Source: Cohnella nanjingensis (GTDB taxonomy: Bacteria; Bacillota; Bacilli; Paenibacillales; Paenibacillaceae). Taken from it: a stretch of DNA of 64,000 nucleotides. The position numbers and the translations under genes were made by a program. Shown here piece by piece: positions 53,237-62,731 of this stretch (positions within the stretch are counted from its first letter, which is position 1; each line of letters begins with the position of its first letter). The notes below the pieces were generated by a model, which worked only from the letters and a program-made list of their open reading frames with translations, did not search any database and was not told where the DNA came from. The DNA lies in NCBI RefSeq assembly GCF_014212125.1, contig NZ_JACJVP010000030.1, positions 62,001 through 126,000 of the forward strand, written 5' to 3'.

Positions 53237-54151
53237 TCAGCCGCGAACGAGCTTCGTGACCCGGCCGTCCTGCGTCCACTCCGCCACGTAAAGATTGCCG
53301 GCTGCATCTGCGCACACGCCGTGCGGCGAGCTGAAACGGTCCGCGCGGTAGTAGTCATTCGGCAAGTTCGGCCAGCCCTCTTGTTTGGACGCTTCCGGAT
53401 CGTCTCCCAGATGCACGATGAGCTTATCGTCTTTGTCCAACACTGTGACGCGGCTGAGCAAGTCTGGGAACACGACTTCGTCGCCATAATAAAAGAAGCT
53501 GTCCGGCATGCGCATCTCTTCGGTCACGAAGCGCTTGTGCCGGCCTTCCAAAGTGAACACCTGAATCCTGTTGTTGCCACGGTCCGCGACGTAGATTTCA
53601 GGCTCGTCGTGCCGGTAGTCGACCGATACACCGTGAGGGCAATCGAGCTGCCCTTCGCCGTTGCCTTTGCCACCCCATGATTTAATATAATGGCCCTCTT
53701 GATCGTAAACGTGAATGTAACTTTGACCATAACCGTCCGCGACATAGATCAGTCCGCCCGGTCCGACAGCGACGTCCGTCGGGACGAACAGCCGCTCCGC
53801 GTCGTAGACGTCCGGCAAGTCCGGCGTGCCGATCCGCAGCAGCACGTTTCCTTCCAAATCGGTCTTGATCACTTCGGAGCGTGCCGTGTCGGTCAAATAA
53901 AAACGTTCGCCGTCCGCTTCCCGGTGCAAATAACAACCGTGTGCCCCTCCGGCGAATTCTTCGCCCCAAGCGTTCAGGAAGTTGCCCTCTTCGTCGAATA
54001 CGTACATGGCCGGACTACCGGTGTGAAATACATAATAGCGATTGTTAGCGTCGACCTCGATGCCGTGCGTATAGCCGAAGGAGCGTCCTTCCGGCAACTT
54101 GGCCCAATTCGATACGACCTCATAGCTGCGAGTTTCATTACCCATGCGCAT
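53237..54151 (-). CDS. NHL-repeat six-bladed beta-propeller protein
   Basis: 304 residues made of NHL-type repeats (THGIEVDANNRYYVF, PTDVAVGPGGLIYVADGYG, CPHGVSVDYRHDEPEIYVADRGNNRIQVF, SPHGVCADAAGNLYVAEW). No signal peptide is visible, so it is probably cytoplasmic. The pattern resembles peptidylglycine alpha-amidating lyase-like propellers, but the function is unknown. ATG 54151 follows GGAGGGG at 9 bases. It lies 86 bases after the formaldehyde dehydrogenase gene on the same strand and may share its transcript. Confidence 0.85.
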   Translation of the reverse strand: MRMGNETRSYEVVSNWAKLPEGRSFGYTHGIEVDANNRYYVFHTGSPAMYVFDEEGNFLNAWGEEFAGGAHGCYLHREADGERFYLTDTARSEVIKTDLEGNVLLRIGTPDLPDVYDAERLFVPTDVAVGPGGLIYVADGYGQSYIHVYDQEGHYIKSWGGKGNGEGQLDCPHGVSVDYRHDEPEIYVADRGNNRIQVFTLEGRHKRFVTEEMRMPDSFFYYGDEVVFPDLLSRVTVLDKDDKLIVHLGDDPEASKQEGWPNLPNDYYRADRFSSPHGVCADAAGNLYVAEWTQDGRVTKLVRG

Positions 54152-54237
54152 GAGATTCCCCTCCATATCCTCTATTGAAACTTATTTTTTCATAGCGTTT
54201 TCAGCGTCTTAATAACTTTTCGCTTGCCCTAATCGGC

Positions 54238-55464
54238 TTATTCCTTCCCGGTCTTTACCATACCGTGAGGATCAATGACGAATTTCTTGGAGGCGCCTTT
54301 ATCGAACTCGTTATAAGCCGCCGGGGCTTGGTCGAGCGTGATGCGTTTCGCGTTGACAGCCTTGGCGATTTGCGCGCGGCCGCTCAGAATGGAGATCATG
54401 AGTTCGCGGTGGTATTGCATGACCGGCGTCTGGCCGGTGACGAACGTATGCGCTTTCGCCCAGCCGAGACCGAGACGAACCTTGAGCGTGCCGATCTTCG
54501 CGTCTTCGTCGACGGCGCCGGGGTCGCCGGTGACGTATAAGCCTGGGATGCCAAGGCGTCCGCCCGACCGCGTCACTTGCATAATGGCGTTGAGCACCGT
54601 AGCCGGCGCCTCACCGGCATTCGCGCCATGACCGGACGCCTCGAACCCGACGCAATCGACGGCGCAATCGACTTCCGGGACGCCGAGGATTTGGTCGATT
54701 TGCTCGCCCAGGTTCGAATGCTCGCGCAAGTTGACCGTCTCGCAGCCGAAACTTCTCGCCTGCGCGAGCCTCTCCGCGTTAAGGTCGCCGACAATGACGA
54801 CCGCCGCGCCGAGCAGTTGCGCGGAGTGCGCCGCAGCCAATCCGACAGGGCCCGCGCCTGCGATATACACGGTCGAACCCGGACGGACGCCCGCGCTGAC
54901 CGCACCATGGTAGCCGGTCGGGAAGATGTCGGAGAGCATCGTGAGGTCCAAGATTTTCTCCATCGCCTGCTCTTTGTTCGGGAACTTGAGCAATTGGAAA
55001 TCCGCGTAAGGCACCATGACGTATTCCGATTGGCCGCCGACCCACCCCCCCATATCCACGTAACCGTAAGCCGAGCCCGGACGGTCTGGGTTCACGTTCT
55101 CGCAGACGTGCGTGTGGCGTTCTTTGCAGCTGCGGCAACGTCCGCACGCGATGTTGAACGGCACGGACACGAGGTCGCCCTTCTTGATGAACTCCACGTC
55201 GCGGCCGACTTCGATAACCTCGCCCGTGATTTCATGGCCGAGCACGAGACCGCTCGGAGCGGTCGTGCGCCCGCGTACCATGTGTTGGTCGCTTCCGCAA
55301 ATGTTAGTGGTGACGACTTTCAGAATAACGCCGTGATCGCATTTCCTTCCTACGTTGAGGGGGTTCACTCCCGGACCGTCCCTTAGCACCAAATCCGGAT
55401 AGTTAATATCGTCGACTCGAACTTCTCCCGGTTTCACATAGACGACCGCGCGGTTACCTGACAA
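54238..55464 (-). CDS. fdhA: Glutathione-independent formaldehyde dehydrogenase (zinc MDR family)
   Basis: 408 residues, close to the Pseudomonas enzyme. Catalytic zinc ligands: NICGSDQHM (Cys) and GHEITGEV (His-Glu). The structural zinc site reads ACGRCRSCKERHTHVC. The NAD-binding motif is IAGAGPVGLAAAH. The long inserts (VDMGGWVGGQSEYVMVPYAD and the region after GFEASGHG) are diagnostic of this subgroup, which holds NAD tightly and can oxidise formaldehyde without glutathione. The start is TTG 55464 with GGAGGG six bases upstream. Confidence 0.9.
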   Translation of the reverse strand: MSGNRAVVYVKPGEVRVDDINYPDLVLRDGPGVNPLNVGRKCDHGVILKVVTTNICGSDQHMVRGRTTAPSGLVLGHEITGEVIEVGRDVEFIKKGDLVSVPFNIACGRCRSCKERHTHVCENVNPDRPGSAYGYVDMGGWVGGQSEYVMVPYADFQLLKFPNKEQAMEKILDLTMLSDIFPTGYHGAVSAGVRPGSTVYIAGAGPVGLAAAHSAQLLGAAVVIVGDLNAERLAQARSFGCETVNLREHSNLGEQIDQILGVPEVDCAVDCVGFEASGHGANAGEAPATVLNAIMQVTRSGGRLGIPGLYVTGDPGAVDEDAKIGTLKVRLGLGWAKAHTFVTGQTPVMQYHRELMISILSGRAQIAKAVNAKRITLDQAPAAYNEFDKGASKKFVIDPHGMVKTGKE

Positions 55465-55760
55465 TACAATCCCTCCTCGATACGGGTATGCAAGCGAATT
55501 CAACAAGATAGTAGCACATCCGGCAATGCGTTGATAGGGGACAATTTTCTTCGGGCACGCCGATATGGGCGGACCGTCATCAGCGTTAGCTAGAAGCGTC
55601 GGACATAGAAAGCCTTTTATCCTTTTATCCATCATCATCTACTTTGACGTCTTCCCGCTGAGCATCAGAAGCTCGCCCGCTCCTAATGCGACGTGCCATG
55701 ACGCTCCTGTGCGCCTCTCGGTTCGCGCGATCCGCCGCCGAAATAGAGCGGTGCCGACAG
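55465..55760. other. Intergenic stretch between fdhA and gnd
   Basis: Contains the fdhA upstream region. No gene, repeat or clear regulatory dyad was recognised. Confidence 0.5.
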
Positions 55761-55800
55761 AAAAGGCCGCCCGATGCCGCAAGTGCGACAGGGCAGCCCT
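55761..55800 (-). terminator. Probable terminator of the zwf-gnd operon
   Basis: On the minus strand GGGCTGCCC and GGGCGGCC pair around an 18-base loop and are followed by TTTT. It lies about 70 bases after the gnd stop. Confidence 0.6.
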
Positions 55801-55867
55801 CTTCTCGCTGTTGATGCCAGATCGTTCGCCTACAACTTGATCCGAATAGGATCGCTCGTTTAGAGCC

Positions 55868-57301
55868 TTACGCCTCCGTAGTTTGCGATTCCTTGGCGAA
55901 CCATTGCGTGTGATAAACGCCGGGCTTGTCGGTCCGCTCGTACGTGTGCGCGCCGAAGTAGTCCCGCTGTGCCTGCAGCAGGTTGGCCGGCAGCCGTTCC
56001 GCGCGGTAGCTGTCGTAATAAGCGACGGCTGCGGAGAAAGCCGGGACCGGCACGCCGCGCGCCACGGCCGCGGCGACGACTTGGCGCAAGGACGATTGGT
56101 AGCGATCCAGCACATCCTTGAAATAAGGATCGAGCAGCAGGTTGTCGAGCGCGCCGTCGCGGTCGAAAGCCGCTTTGATGTTTTGCAGGAAACGCGCGCG
56201 GATAATGCAGCCGCCGCGGAAAATCATCGCGATGCCGCCGTAGTTCAGGTTCCAGCCGTAAGCGTCGGACGCGGCCTTCATTTGGGCGAAGCCTTGCGCG
56301 TAGGAGATGATCTTGCTCGCGTAGAGTGCCTGGCGGATCGCTTCCGCGAAGGCGCCGCGGTCGCCGGCGGACGGCGTCGCCGCGGGTCCGGTCAGAACAC
56401 GGCTCGCGCGCGTCCGCTCGTCCTTCATCGCCGACAGGAAACGTGCGAACACGGACTCCGTGATGACCGACAGCGGCATGCCGAGATCGAGCGCGTTTTG
56501 GCTCGTCCATTTGCCGGTGCCTTTCTGGCCCGCTTTATCGAGGATGACGTCCACCAGCGGGCGTCCCGTATCCGGATCGCGCTTCGTGAAGATGTCGGCC
56601 GTGATCTCCATGAGGTAACTGTCGAGCTCTCCGCGGTTCCATTCGGCGAAAGTGGCATGCAGCTCGTCGGCATCCATGCCGAGCGCGTTCTGCAGCAGAT
56701 CGTACGCTTCCCCGATCAGCTGCATGTCGCCGTATTCGATGCCGTTATGCACCATTTTCACGTAGTGTCCGGCGCCTTGCGGCCCGATGTACGTGCAGCA
56801 CGGATCCCCGTCCGCCTTCGCCGAGATCGCCTCCAGGATCGGCTGAACGAGCGCGTACGCTTCAGGCTGGCCGCCCGGCATGATAGCCGGCCCCTTCAGC
56901 GCGCCCTCCTCGCCGCCGGAGACGCCGGCGCCGATGAACAGGAGCCCGTCCGCCTCCAGCGCGGCGCTCCTCCGCGCCGTGTCTTCGAAGTAGGCGTTGC
57001 CGCCGTCGATGACGAGGTCGCCGGGGGCCAGCAGCGGACGCAGCTGTTCGATCGTCGCGTCCGTCGCTTGGCCCGCCTGAACCATGATCAGGATTCTGCG
57101 CGGCGTTTCGAGCGAGGCCACGAATTCTTCCAGGCTATAAGTGCCGAGAATTCGATTGCCCGCCGCTTCCTTCAGCATGTCGGTTACTTTCTCAGGCGAA
57201 CGGTTGTAGACCGCGACGGCGTATCCTCTGCTCTCGATGTTCAACGCCAAGTTCTTACCCATTTCAGCCATTCCGATCACGCCGATTTGCGCTTTGCTCA
57301 T
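55868..57301 (-). CDS. gnd: 6-phosphogluconate dehydrogenase, decarboxylating
   Basis: 477 residues, full length. The NAD(P) motif [20 protein letters not shown], then substrate motifs [26 protein letters not shown] and the catalytic [15 protein letters not shown] (Lys, His-Asn, Glu). Oxidises 6-phosphogluconate to ribulose-5-phosphate with CO2 and NAD(P)H. The start follows GAGGAAGG. Downstream of zwf with a 119-base gap; together they form the oxidative pentose phosphate branch, which also takes up the product of GntK. Confidence 0.95.
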   Translation of the reverse strand: MSKAQIGVIGMAEMGKNLALNIESRGYAVAVYNRSPEKVTDMLKEAAGNRILGTYSLEEFVASLETPRRILIMVQAGQATDATIEQLRPLLAPGDLVIDGGNAYFEDTARRSAALEADGLLFIGAGVSGGEEGALKGPAIMPGGQPEAYALVQPILEAISAKADGDPCCTYIGPQGAGHYVKMVHNGIEYGDMQLIGEAYDLLQNALGMDADELHATFAEWNRGELDSYLMEITADIFTKRDPDTGRPLVDVILDKAGQKGTGKWTSQNALDLGMPLSVITESVFARFLSAMKDERTRASRVLTGPAATPSAGDRGAFAEAIRQALYASKIISYAQGFAQMKAASDAYGWNLNYGGIAMIFRGGCIIRARFLQNIKAAFDRDGALDNLLLDPYFKDVLDRYQSSLRQVVAAAVARGVPVPAFSAAVAYYDSYRAERLPANLLQAQRDYFGAHTYERTDKPGVYHTQWFAKESQTTEA

Positions 57302-57420
57302 CCGCTTATAACCTTCCTCTCTATTCGTAATCATGGTGGAACCGGCTTCTCCGCGTTCAAGGCGTCGTTCGATTACGTACGGATCGCATGGAAGGGAGCG
57401 TCTCGATCTGTGCATCAATG

Positions 57421-58902
57421 TTAGTAGACATAAGCCAAACTTTCTCCAATGGTCTCTTCTTCCACGGCTTGGCCTTGGCCATGCTCGACCCATGCGAAGC
57501 CTTGCTCCGCCAGCAGGCGATCGGCCGCGAGCGGGCCGTTCGATCCGGCCGGATACGCATGCAGCGGCACGATACGCTCCTCGAACGCTTCGAGGATCGG
57601 CTGAACCCATTTCCAAGATAGCTCGATCTCGTCCCAATGGGCGAAGAACGTCGGGTCGCCGTGCAGCGCATCGAAGAGCAACAATTCGTACGCTTCGGGC
57701 ACCTCTTCGGCATCGGTCGCGAAATGGAGCGGAACGGGCTGAATCTCGCCGTTCAGGCCATGCAAGTTCAATTGGAAATCGACGCTTTGATTCGGTTGGA
57801 TGTTGATGCTCAGGTAGTTGCGCACCGGATCTTCCGAGGAGTGGCTCTCCAGCGGATTTTTGAAGACGAAGACGATGCGGGTCGACTTCTCGCTTAATCT
57901 TTTGCCCGTGCGAATATAGAAAGGTACGCCGCGCCAGATCGGATCGTCGAGCTGAAGCCGCGCCGCCACGTAGGTGTCCGTGTTCGATTGCGGATCGACG
58001 CCCGGCTCGTCGCGATAACCCGGGACAGCGTTGCCTTCGATCTCTCCGGCGGCATATCGTCCGCGCACGATGTGATTCGCCGCTTCATCCTTGTTCACGG
58101 GGTAGACCGAATCGATAATCTTGCGCTTGTCATAGACCTCGGAGTGCCTTGCCGTCATCATCAGCAATTGAAGCATATGATTCTGGAACATGTCGCGCAG
58201 CGCCCCGGCCTGGTCGTAGTAGCCGGCACGCGCCTCGACGCCGACCGTCTCGCTGGCCGTGATCTGCACGTTCGCGACGTAATGGTTGTTCAGCACCGCT
58301 TTCAAGACGGGGTTGGAGGCGATCAATGCCTGCAGATTCTGCACCATCGGCTTGCCTAGATAATGATCGATATAGTAGATGTCGTCGGACGGAAATGCGC
58401 GACCCAGCGTATCGTTCAACGAACGCGCGGAGGCGAGATCGTGGCCGAACGGCTTCTCGATCACGAGCCGCGTCCGACCGTCCTCATTCCCTAGTCCGCT
58501 CTCGCGGATATGCATGGCGATCGGCCCGAAGTGCTCTGGCGCGACGGAGAGATAGAACAACCGGTTGCCCGGCAGTCCGAGCTCCGTTTCCCGCTTCTCG
58601 ACCGCATGCTTCAACCGGATATAGCTCTCTGGATCGCGCGCGTCCAGCACGTGATATTGAATGCGCGCCGCGAAGTCTGCGATCGCCGCTGCGTTCTCCT
58701 TGCCTTTCCGGGAGAAACGCCCTAGCGACTCGGCTACGTGCACGCGGAATAATTCGTCGTTAAAAGGCTTGCGGCCCAGCGCGAAAACGGCGAATCGTTC
58801 GGGCAGCTTGCCCTCCAGGTGCAAATTGTACAAAGCCGGGAAGATCTTGCGCTTCGCCAAATCCCCCGTAGCGCCAAACAGAACAAACGCGGATGCCTGC
58901 AT
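57421..58902 (-). CDS. zwf: Glucose-6-phosphate 1-dehydrogenase
   Basis: 493 residues. The coenzyme motif [19 protein letters not shown] and the substrate-binding signature [13 protein letters not shown] (with the catalytic Asp-His) are complete. Oxidises glucose-6-phosphate to 6-phosphogluconolactone. GGAGGAG precedes the ATG. The upstream region carries five TTCAT direct repeats, suggesting response-regulator control. Confidence 0.96.
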   Translation of the reverse strand: MQASAFVLFGATGDLAKRKIFPALYNLHLEGKLPERFAVFALGRKPFNDELFRVHVAESLGRFSRKGKENAAAIADFAARIQYHVLDARDPESYIRLKHAVEKRETELGLPGNRLFYLSVAPEHFGPIAMHIRESGLGNEDGRTRLVIEKPFGHDLASARSLNDTLGRAFPSDDIYYIDHYLGKPMVQNLQALIASNPVLKAVLNNHYVANVQITASETVGVEARAGYYDQAGALRDMFQNHMLQLLMMTARHSEVYDKRKIIDSVYPVNKDEAANHIVRGRYAAGEIEGNAVPGYRDEPGVDPQSNTDTYVAARLQLDDPIWRGVPFYIRTGKRLSEKSTRIVFVFKNPLESHSSEDPVRNYLSINIQPNQSVDFQLNLHGLNGEIQPVPLHFATDAEEVPEAYELLLFDALHGDPTFFAHWDEIELSWKWVQPILEAFEERIVPLHAYPAGSNGPLAADRLLAEQGFAWVEHGQGQAVEEETIGESLAYVY

Positions 58903-58973
58903 GATGACTCCTCCGATCCGATGCTTCGTTTTCTATAATCAAGTAACTGTAATCAAAACAATAACACTTATTT

Positions 58974-59022
58974 CATGAACTTTCATGAAGGTTCGATGAA
59001 GAACGGATGAAGATCCAATGAA
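58974..59022 (-). promoter_or_regulatory. Five TTCAT direct repeats upstream of zwf
   Basis: On the minus strand TTCATT, TTCATC, TTCATC, TTCATG, TTCATG start at 59022, 59011, 59000, 58989 and 58979, that is spacings of 11, 11, 11 and 10 bp. Repeats on one face of the helix like this are typical of PhoB/PhoP (OmpR-family) response regulators. A TATAGA -10-like box lies at 58937-58932. Confidence 0.55.
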
Positions 59023-59087
59023 TGGTATTTCGGAGTCGCATTGCGCTGGCCGAGACTCGCATCGGAGACATGGGAAATGGCCTCGCG

Positions 59088-59365
59088 TTCGCCGTTTTAA
59101 CGATATCCCCTTCGATCAGGACGACGCTCTCCCTCGAATCGCCTTCGAACGATATCCATTTCCCTCAGGATGACGTTCCCCTCGAATCGCATTCGAACGG
59201 TATCCCTTTCACTCAGGTCGACGCCAAGCTCCGAATCCTATTTGAACGATATCCCCTTCGATCAGGTTGATGCTCTCTCAGTATATCGTTTGCACGATAT
59301 CCCTTTCGATCAGGTTGATACTCCCTCTGTAAATCGTTTGAACGATATCCCTTTCACTCTGGCTG
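59088..59365 (+). repeat. Left arm of the 48-bp repeat array (six units)
   Basis: The core GATATCC (GGTATCC in unit 3) recurs at 59102, 59151, 59199, 59248, 59296 and 59344: spacings 49, 48, 49, 48, 48. A typical unit reads TTTGAACGATATCCCTTTCG then ATCAGGTTGATG and a variable stretch. The last unit degenerates after its CTCTGG. Confidence 0.88.
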
Positions 59366-59479
59366 AATTGCTGAAAAAGACAATTTGAAACAAACCAAGA
59401 TCACTTTCTTCCTCCCGCTGGCATCAAGATCTTGACTCTCCAAGGTCGGTTTCTTATTGATCCCCTGAGCCAAAAAGTC

Positions 59480-59700
59480 TTCTTCCCTGAGTGAGCGGGA
59501 TATTGCGCAAACAGCAAAGTACGAAAAAATAATTCTGAGCGAAGGGGATATTGTATAAATGGCACCGTTCCTGAGCGAACGGGATATCGTCTAAACGGCA
59601 CACAACGCGTAAACTCTTCCTGAGCGAACGGGATAGCGTGTAAACGACATACAACGCGGACTGTTCCCTGAGCGAACGGGATAGCGTGCAAACGGAGAGG
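59480..59700 (-). repeat. Right arm of the 48-bp repeat array (five units, inverted)
   Basis: The reverse complement of the same unit (CCTGAGCGAACGGGATATCG) recurs with its GGATA core at 59498, 59546, 59582, 59631 and 59679: spacings 48, 36, 49, 48. The units face those of the left arm across about 115 bases of unrelated sequence (59366-59480). Confidence 0.88.
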
Positions 59701-59718
59701 AACGAAACTAGGCGCATG

Positions 59719-59763
59719 AAAAAAAGAAGGATGAAACCCGCTCCAAACGGATCTCATCCTTCT
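59719..59763 (-). terminator. Terminator of the GH10-like gene
   Basis: On the minus strand AGAAGGATGA pairs with TCATCCTTCT and is followed by TTTTTTT. Confidence 0.88.
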
Positions 59764-59768
59764 GCGTA

Positions 59769-61526
59769 TTATTGCTGATAATACTTCTGGAGCGCCTGGC
59801 CGACGCCGAGGGTGTTGGTCAACAAATGTCTGGCGCTGAAGAACAGGTCGCCTTGGACGCGGCCGTTCCGCGCGTTGTAACGGAGCTGATTCACGATCTC
59901 GTCCGAAGACTGCCAGCCCGTCTCCGTCGTCCCGAGCTTATATGGCGCGTGGCCGACGTACAGTTTCACATTGGTGCCCGACACCTCGTTTGACCACCAG
60001 TCGACCAATTTGTCATAGCGGGCCGTGGAGAACGAAAGGCTCCAATAGATCTGCGGAGCTACATAATCGATCCAGCCTTGGCGGATCCAGGTGCGGACGT
60101 CGGCGTACATATTGTCGTAAGCCGTTACGCCGGCCTTGGTGTCGGAACCGGTCGGATCCTTCGCCAAGTTGCGCCAGACGCCGAACGGGCTGATCCCGAA
60201 CTCGACCTTCGGTTTGGCTTGATGGATCGAAGCGCCGAGCTGCTGGACAAAGGTGTTGATATTGTCGCGCCGCCAGTCCGCCTTCAGCAGGATGGACTTC
60301 GGATTGTACAGCGCGAAGGTCGCATCGTCGCTGAATACGCCGCTGGACGGATAGAAGTAATCGTCCAGATGGACGCCGTCGATGTCGTATTTCTTGACGA
60401 CTTCCATCACGACGTCAATGATATGCTGCCTGGCTTCCGGGATGCCCGGATTGATATAGAGCTGCGTGCCCGAAGCGACGATCCAGTCGGGATGCTTCAA
60501 CGCCACGTGGTTCGACGCGAGCTTGTCCGTCTTGGTGTCGACATTCGCCCGGAACGGGTTGAACCAGGCATGGAACTCCATGCCGCGCTTGTGCGTCTCC
60601 TGGATCAGCACCGCAAGCGGATCGTATCCGGGATCTACGCCTTGAACGCCGGTCAGCACCTTCGACCAGGGGACCAGATCCGAAGGATACAGAGCATCCG
60701 AAGCCGGTCTGACCTGCAGGAAAACGGCGTTCATCCCCATCCCTTGCAGGCGGTCCAGCATCGTGGTGAACTCTCCTTGCTGCAGCGACGGATCCCCGTA
60801 GGTAGCGGTCGATGGCCAATCGAGGTTGAATACGCTGGAGATCCAAGCGCCGCGCAGCCCTTTGACCGCCCCGCCGCCGGTCCCGGTTCCCGGATCGACA
60901 GGACCGCCATTGCCGCCGCCGTTGCCCGAGCCGTTGTCGCCGCCCGAACCGGAGCCCGATCCGTTTCCGGAGCCGCCGCCAGATCCATTGCCCGAACCAT
61001 TCCCGGAGCCGTTACCCGATCCATTGCCCGAGCCGTTCCCGCCGCTGGGATCGCCGCCCGTGCCCGTTCCCGGATCCGGATTGCCGCTCGACGACAGAGA
61101 GATTGTCCGGGCCACCCCGTCCCAATCCACTTTCAGGCCCAGGCTCTCGCCTACGAAACGCAGCGGTACCGTCACGCGGCCCAATTTGTTCTCCACCGAC
61201 GCATCGAGGGCGACCCGGCTTCCGTTCACGGATGCGAACTTCTGGCCGCTCGTCATCGTGATCTTCGTTCCGCCTTGCGTGATGGTCGCGGTCTTCGTCT
61301 TGCCGGACCAGTCGACATTCGCGCCAAGACCTTCGCTCACGACGCGGATCGGCACCATCGTGACGTTCACCTTCGGAAGAATGTAAGGCGCGACGTCGGT
61401 CTGAATCCGCTTTCCGTCGAGATAGAGCGTGATGGCCTTGACGGCCGCGGCTTGCGCCGGTATTCCGAACGACAGCATACAAAGTGCTAGCACCAACGGT
61501 AACGCGATCCACTTCCGAACTTTCAT
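59769..61526 (-). CDS. Secreted GH10-like hydrolase (DUF187) with Cu-amine-oxidase-N domain
   Basis: 585 residues. Signal peptide (about 1-27, ending PAQAAA), then a copper amine oxidase N-terminal type domain (about 28-140; repeated VPIRVVSEGLGANVDWSG and VPLRFVGESLGLKVDWDG), a Gly/Ser/Asn low-complexity linker (about 150-220), and a glycosidase TIM barrel of the YngK/DUF187 type (GLRGAWISSVFNLDWPS, FLQVRPASDALYP, FHAWFNPFRA, IDGVHLDDYFYP). Such enzymes are cell-envelope glycosidases of uncertain substrate. ATG 61526 follows GGAGG by ten bases; an upstream ATG in the frame lacks a site. Confidence 0.9.
   Translation of the reverse strand: MKVRKWIALPLVLALCMLSFGIPAQAAAVKAITLYLDGKRIQTDVAPYILPKVNVTMVPIRVVSEGLGANVDWSGKTKTATITQGGTKITMTSGQKFASVNGSRVALDASVENKLGRVTVPLRFVGESLGLKVDWDGVARTISLSSSGNPDPGTGTGGDPSGGNGSGNGSGNGSGNGSGNGSGGGSGNGSGSGSGGDNGSGNGGGNGGPVDPGTGTGGGAVKGLRGAWISSVFNLDWPSTATYGDPSLQQGEFTTMLDRLQGMGMNAVFLQVRPASDALYPSDLVPWSKVLTGVQGVDPGYDPLAVLIQETHKRGMEFHAWFNPFRANVDTKTDKLASNHVALKHPDWIVASGTQLYINPGIPEARQHIIDVVMEVVKKYDIDGVHLDDYFYPSSGVFSDDATFALYNPKSILLKADWRRDNINTFVQQLGASIHQAKPKVEFGISPFGVWRNLAKDPTGSDTKAGVTAYDNMYADVRTWIRQGWIDYVAPQIYWSLSFSTARYDKLVDWWSNEVSGTNVKLYVGHAPYKLGTTETGWQSSDEIVNQLRYNARNGRVQGDLFFSARHLLTNTLGVGQALQKYYQQ
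60860..61075 (-). repeat. Low-complexity coding repeat (GSGN linker)
   Basis: A 12-bp period encoding GSGN units (with SGGG/SGSG variants) makes a linker of about 70 residues between the N-terminal domain and the barrel. The near-identical units make copy number prone to slippage. Confidence 0.85.
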
Positions 61527-61651
61527 GAACCCAAATCCTCCAAGCCTATGAGATATCATTGCGCGTATCTATTAGACGTAAATATGGGGAGATGGTTGCT
61601 AGAAAACGCGAAAACGGCCGAATGAGAAACTCCTCATTCGACCGTACCTTG

Positions 61652-61954
61652 TCATTCGTTCACTTCTCTTGCAGCCGCCGCCTCGGATTCAGGCTCGGAT
61701 GGCGAAACCGCGTCAGACGAATTGCCGTATTCCTCCACCGCCTCCCAGGCGCCCGCGTCGTCGAATCGTCCGGCTTGGCGCCGGCGGTCCGCGCCCGCGC
61801 CGGATGGCGGCGGCGTCATGACGCGCTCTTCGACCGGACCGTCAGCCGTCCGTCTCGCGTCGGACGCCTGCGCGAAGTGTCTTTCGAGCTCGCTTTTCTC
61901 CCGCAGCAGCATCTCCTTCAGCTTCGCCAGCCGGGCTTCATTCAGATCTTTCAT
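61652..61954 (-). CDS. Short YteA/DksA-like protein lacking the zinc finger
   Basis: 100 residues. The N-terminal helix (LNEARLAKLKEMLLREKSELERHFAQ) and the C-terminal segment (PVEERVMTPPPSG then FDDAGAWEAVEEYGNSSDA) match the ends of YteA-type general stress proteins, whose C-terminus normally reads like PVEEE-L-PPFG and DAWQ-V--YGTS. The central part of YteA, including the C4 zinc finger, is absent, and there are no Cys residues. ATG 61954 follows GGGGGG and overlaps the upstream gene by 17 bases. It could be a shortened but functional relative or a gene with an internal deletion. Confidence 0.7.
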   Translation of the reverse strand: MKDLNEARLAKLKEMLLREKSELERHFAQASDARRTADGPVEERVMTPPPSGAGADRRRQAGRFDDAGAWEAVEEYGNSSDAVSPSEPESEAAAAREVNE

Positions 61955-62660
61955 CCAAGATCCCCCCTGCCGGACGCGCATGAATTCCGCGGTCCGATTC
62001 GTTGACCAGCTTCGCGAACTCGCGCGCCGTGCTGGCGGCGGATTGCGGATTCTGTCCGGTGACGAGCCCTCCGTCCACTTCGACATGATCCTCACCGTTC
62101 GGCTTGGTCATAAAATGCGCTTCCAGCTCGCGAAGCTTCGTCTCCAGCAGGAACGGCATCTCGTCCGCTTTGCCCGTCTCGGCTTCTTCGGCGTTCGTGA
62201 ACCCCGTCACCGTCCGGCCTTCCACGAGCCAATTGCCTTTGTCGAGCTTCGCGCCGACCAGGCCGGCCACGCCGTGACAGACGGCGCCGATCGGCTTCGC
62301 CGAGGTCGAGAAGTCCGTCAGCAGATTCTGCAGCTGGACGTCCTGGGGGAAGTCGAACATCGCCCCATGACCGCCGCAGAGAAAGATGCCGTCGTAATCC
62401 GACGCCTTCGCCTGGGACAACGCTAGCGTATGGCGAAGCAGGTTTTTGGTCTCCTCCGCGCACTCCGGATCCCCGCCCTTCAAGCTGGCGGGATCGATAT
62501 GACATGCCCCGCCGCGCGGACTGGCCACCGTGACTTCCAAACCTTGGGCGACAAACGCCGTCAACGGCTCCGCCAACTCGGAGAACCAGACGCCCGCCAT
62601 TTGGCCGTTATCCATCCGATGTCCGTTCGAGACGACCGCCAGTACTTTTTTCGCGTTCAT
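61938..62660 (-). CDS. DJ-1/PfpI-family protein (Hsp31-like type 1 amidotransferase fold)
   Basis: 240 residues. The nucleophile elbow is IGAVCHGVAG (Cys-His), and the conserved Glu that polarises it is in GVWFSELAEPL; GGHGAMFDF forms the oxyanion part. This is the Hsp31/YDR533-like subgroup of about 230 residues, with glyoxalase III, deglycase or chaperone activity described for relatives. AAGGGAG precedes the ATG. Overlaps the YteA-like gene, so both are probably stress-response genes in one transcript. Confidence 0.9.
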   Translation of the reverse strand: MNAKKVLAVVSNGHRMDNGQMAGVWFSELAEPLTAFVAQGLEVTVASPRGGACHIDPASLKGGDPECAEETKNLLRHTLALSQAKASDYDGIFLCGGHGAMFDFPQDVQLQNLLTDFSTSAKPIGAVCHGVAGLVGAKLDKGNWLVEGRTVTGFTNAEEAETGKADEMPFLLETKLRELEAHFMTKPNGEDHVEVDGGLVTGQNPQSAASTAREFAKLVNESDRGIHARPAGGILDERSE

Positions 62661-62731
62661 GAGGCTTCACTCCCTTAAAGGTAAGATAACTAATCCTTAC
62701 CCCCGCGAGAGTCGGAAGAATCCGATTTCGC

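Noticed and set aside
59088..59700. CRISPR array
   Set aside because: Units diverge along their whole length, there are no unique spacers between identical repeats, the arms are inverted, and no cas genes are present.
59170..59757. Protein-coding genes in the repeat array (open frames on both strands)
   Set aside because: The frames arise because 48 bp is a multiple of three. They lack ribosome binding sites, overlap on both strands and match nothing but their own repeat.
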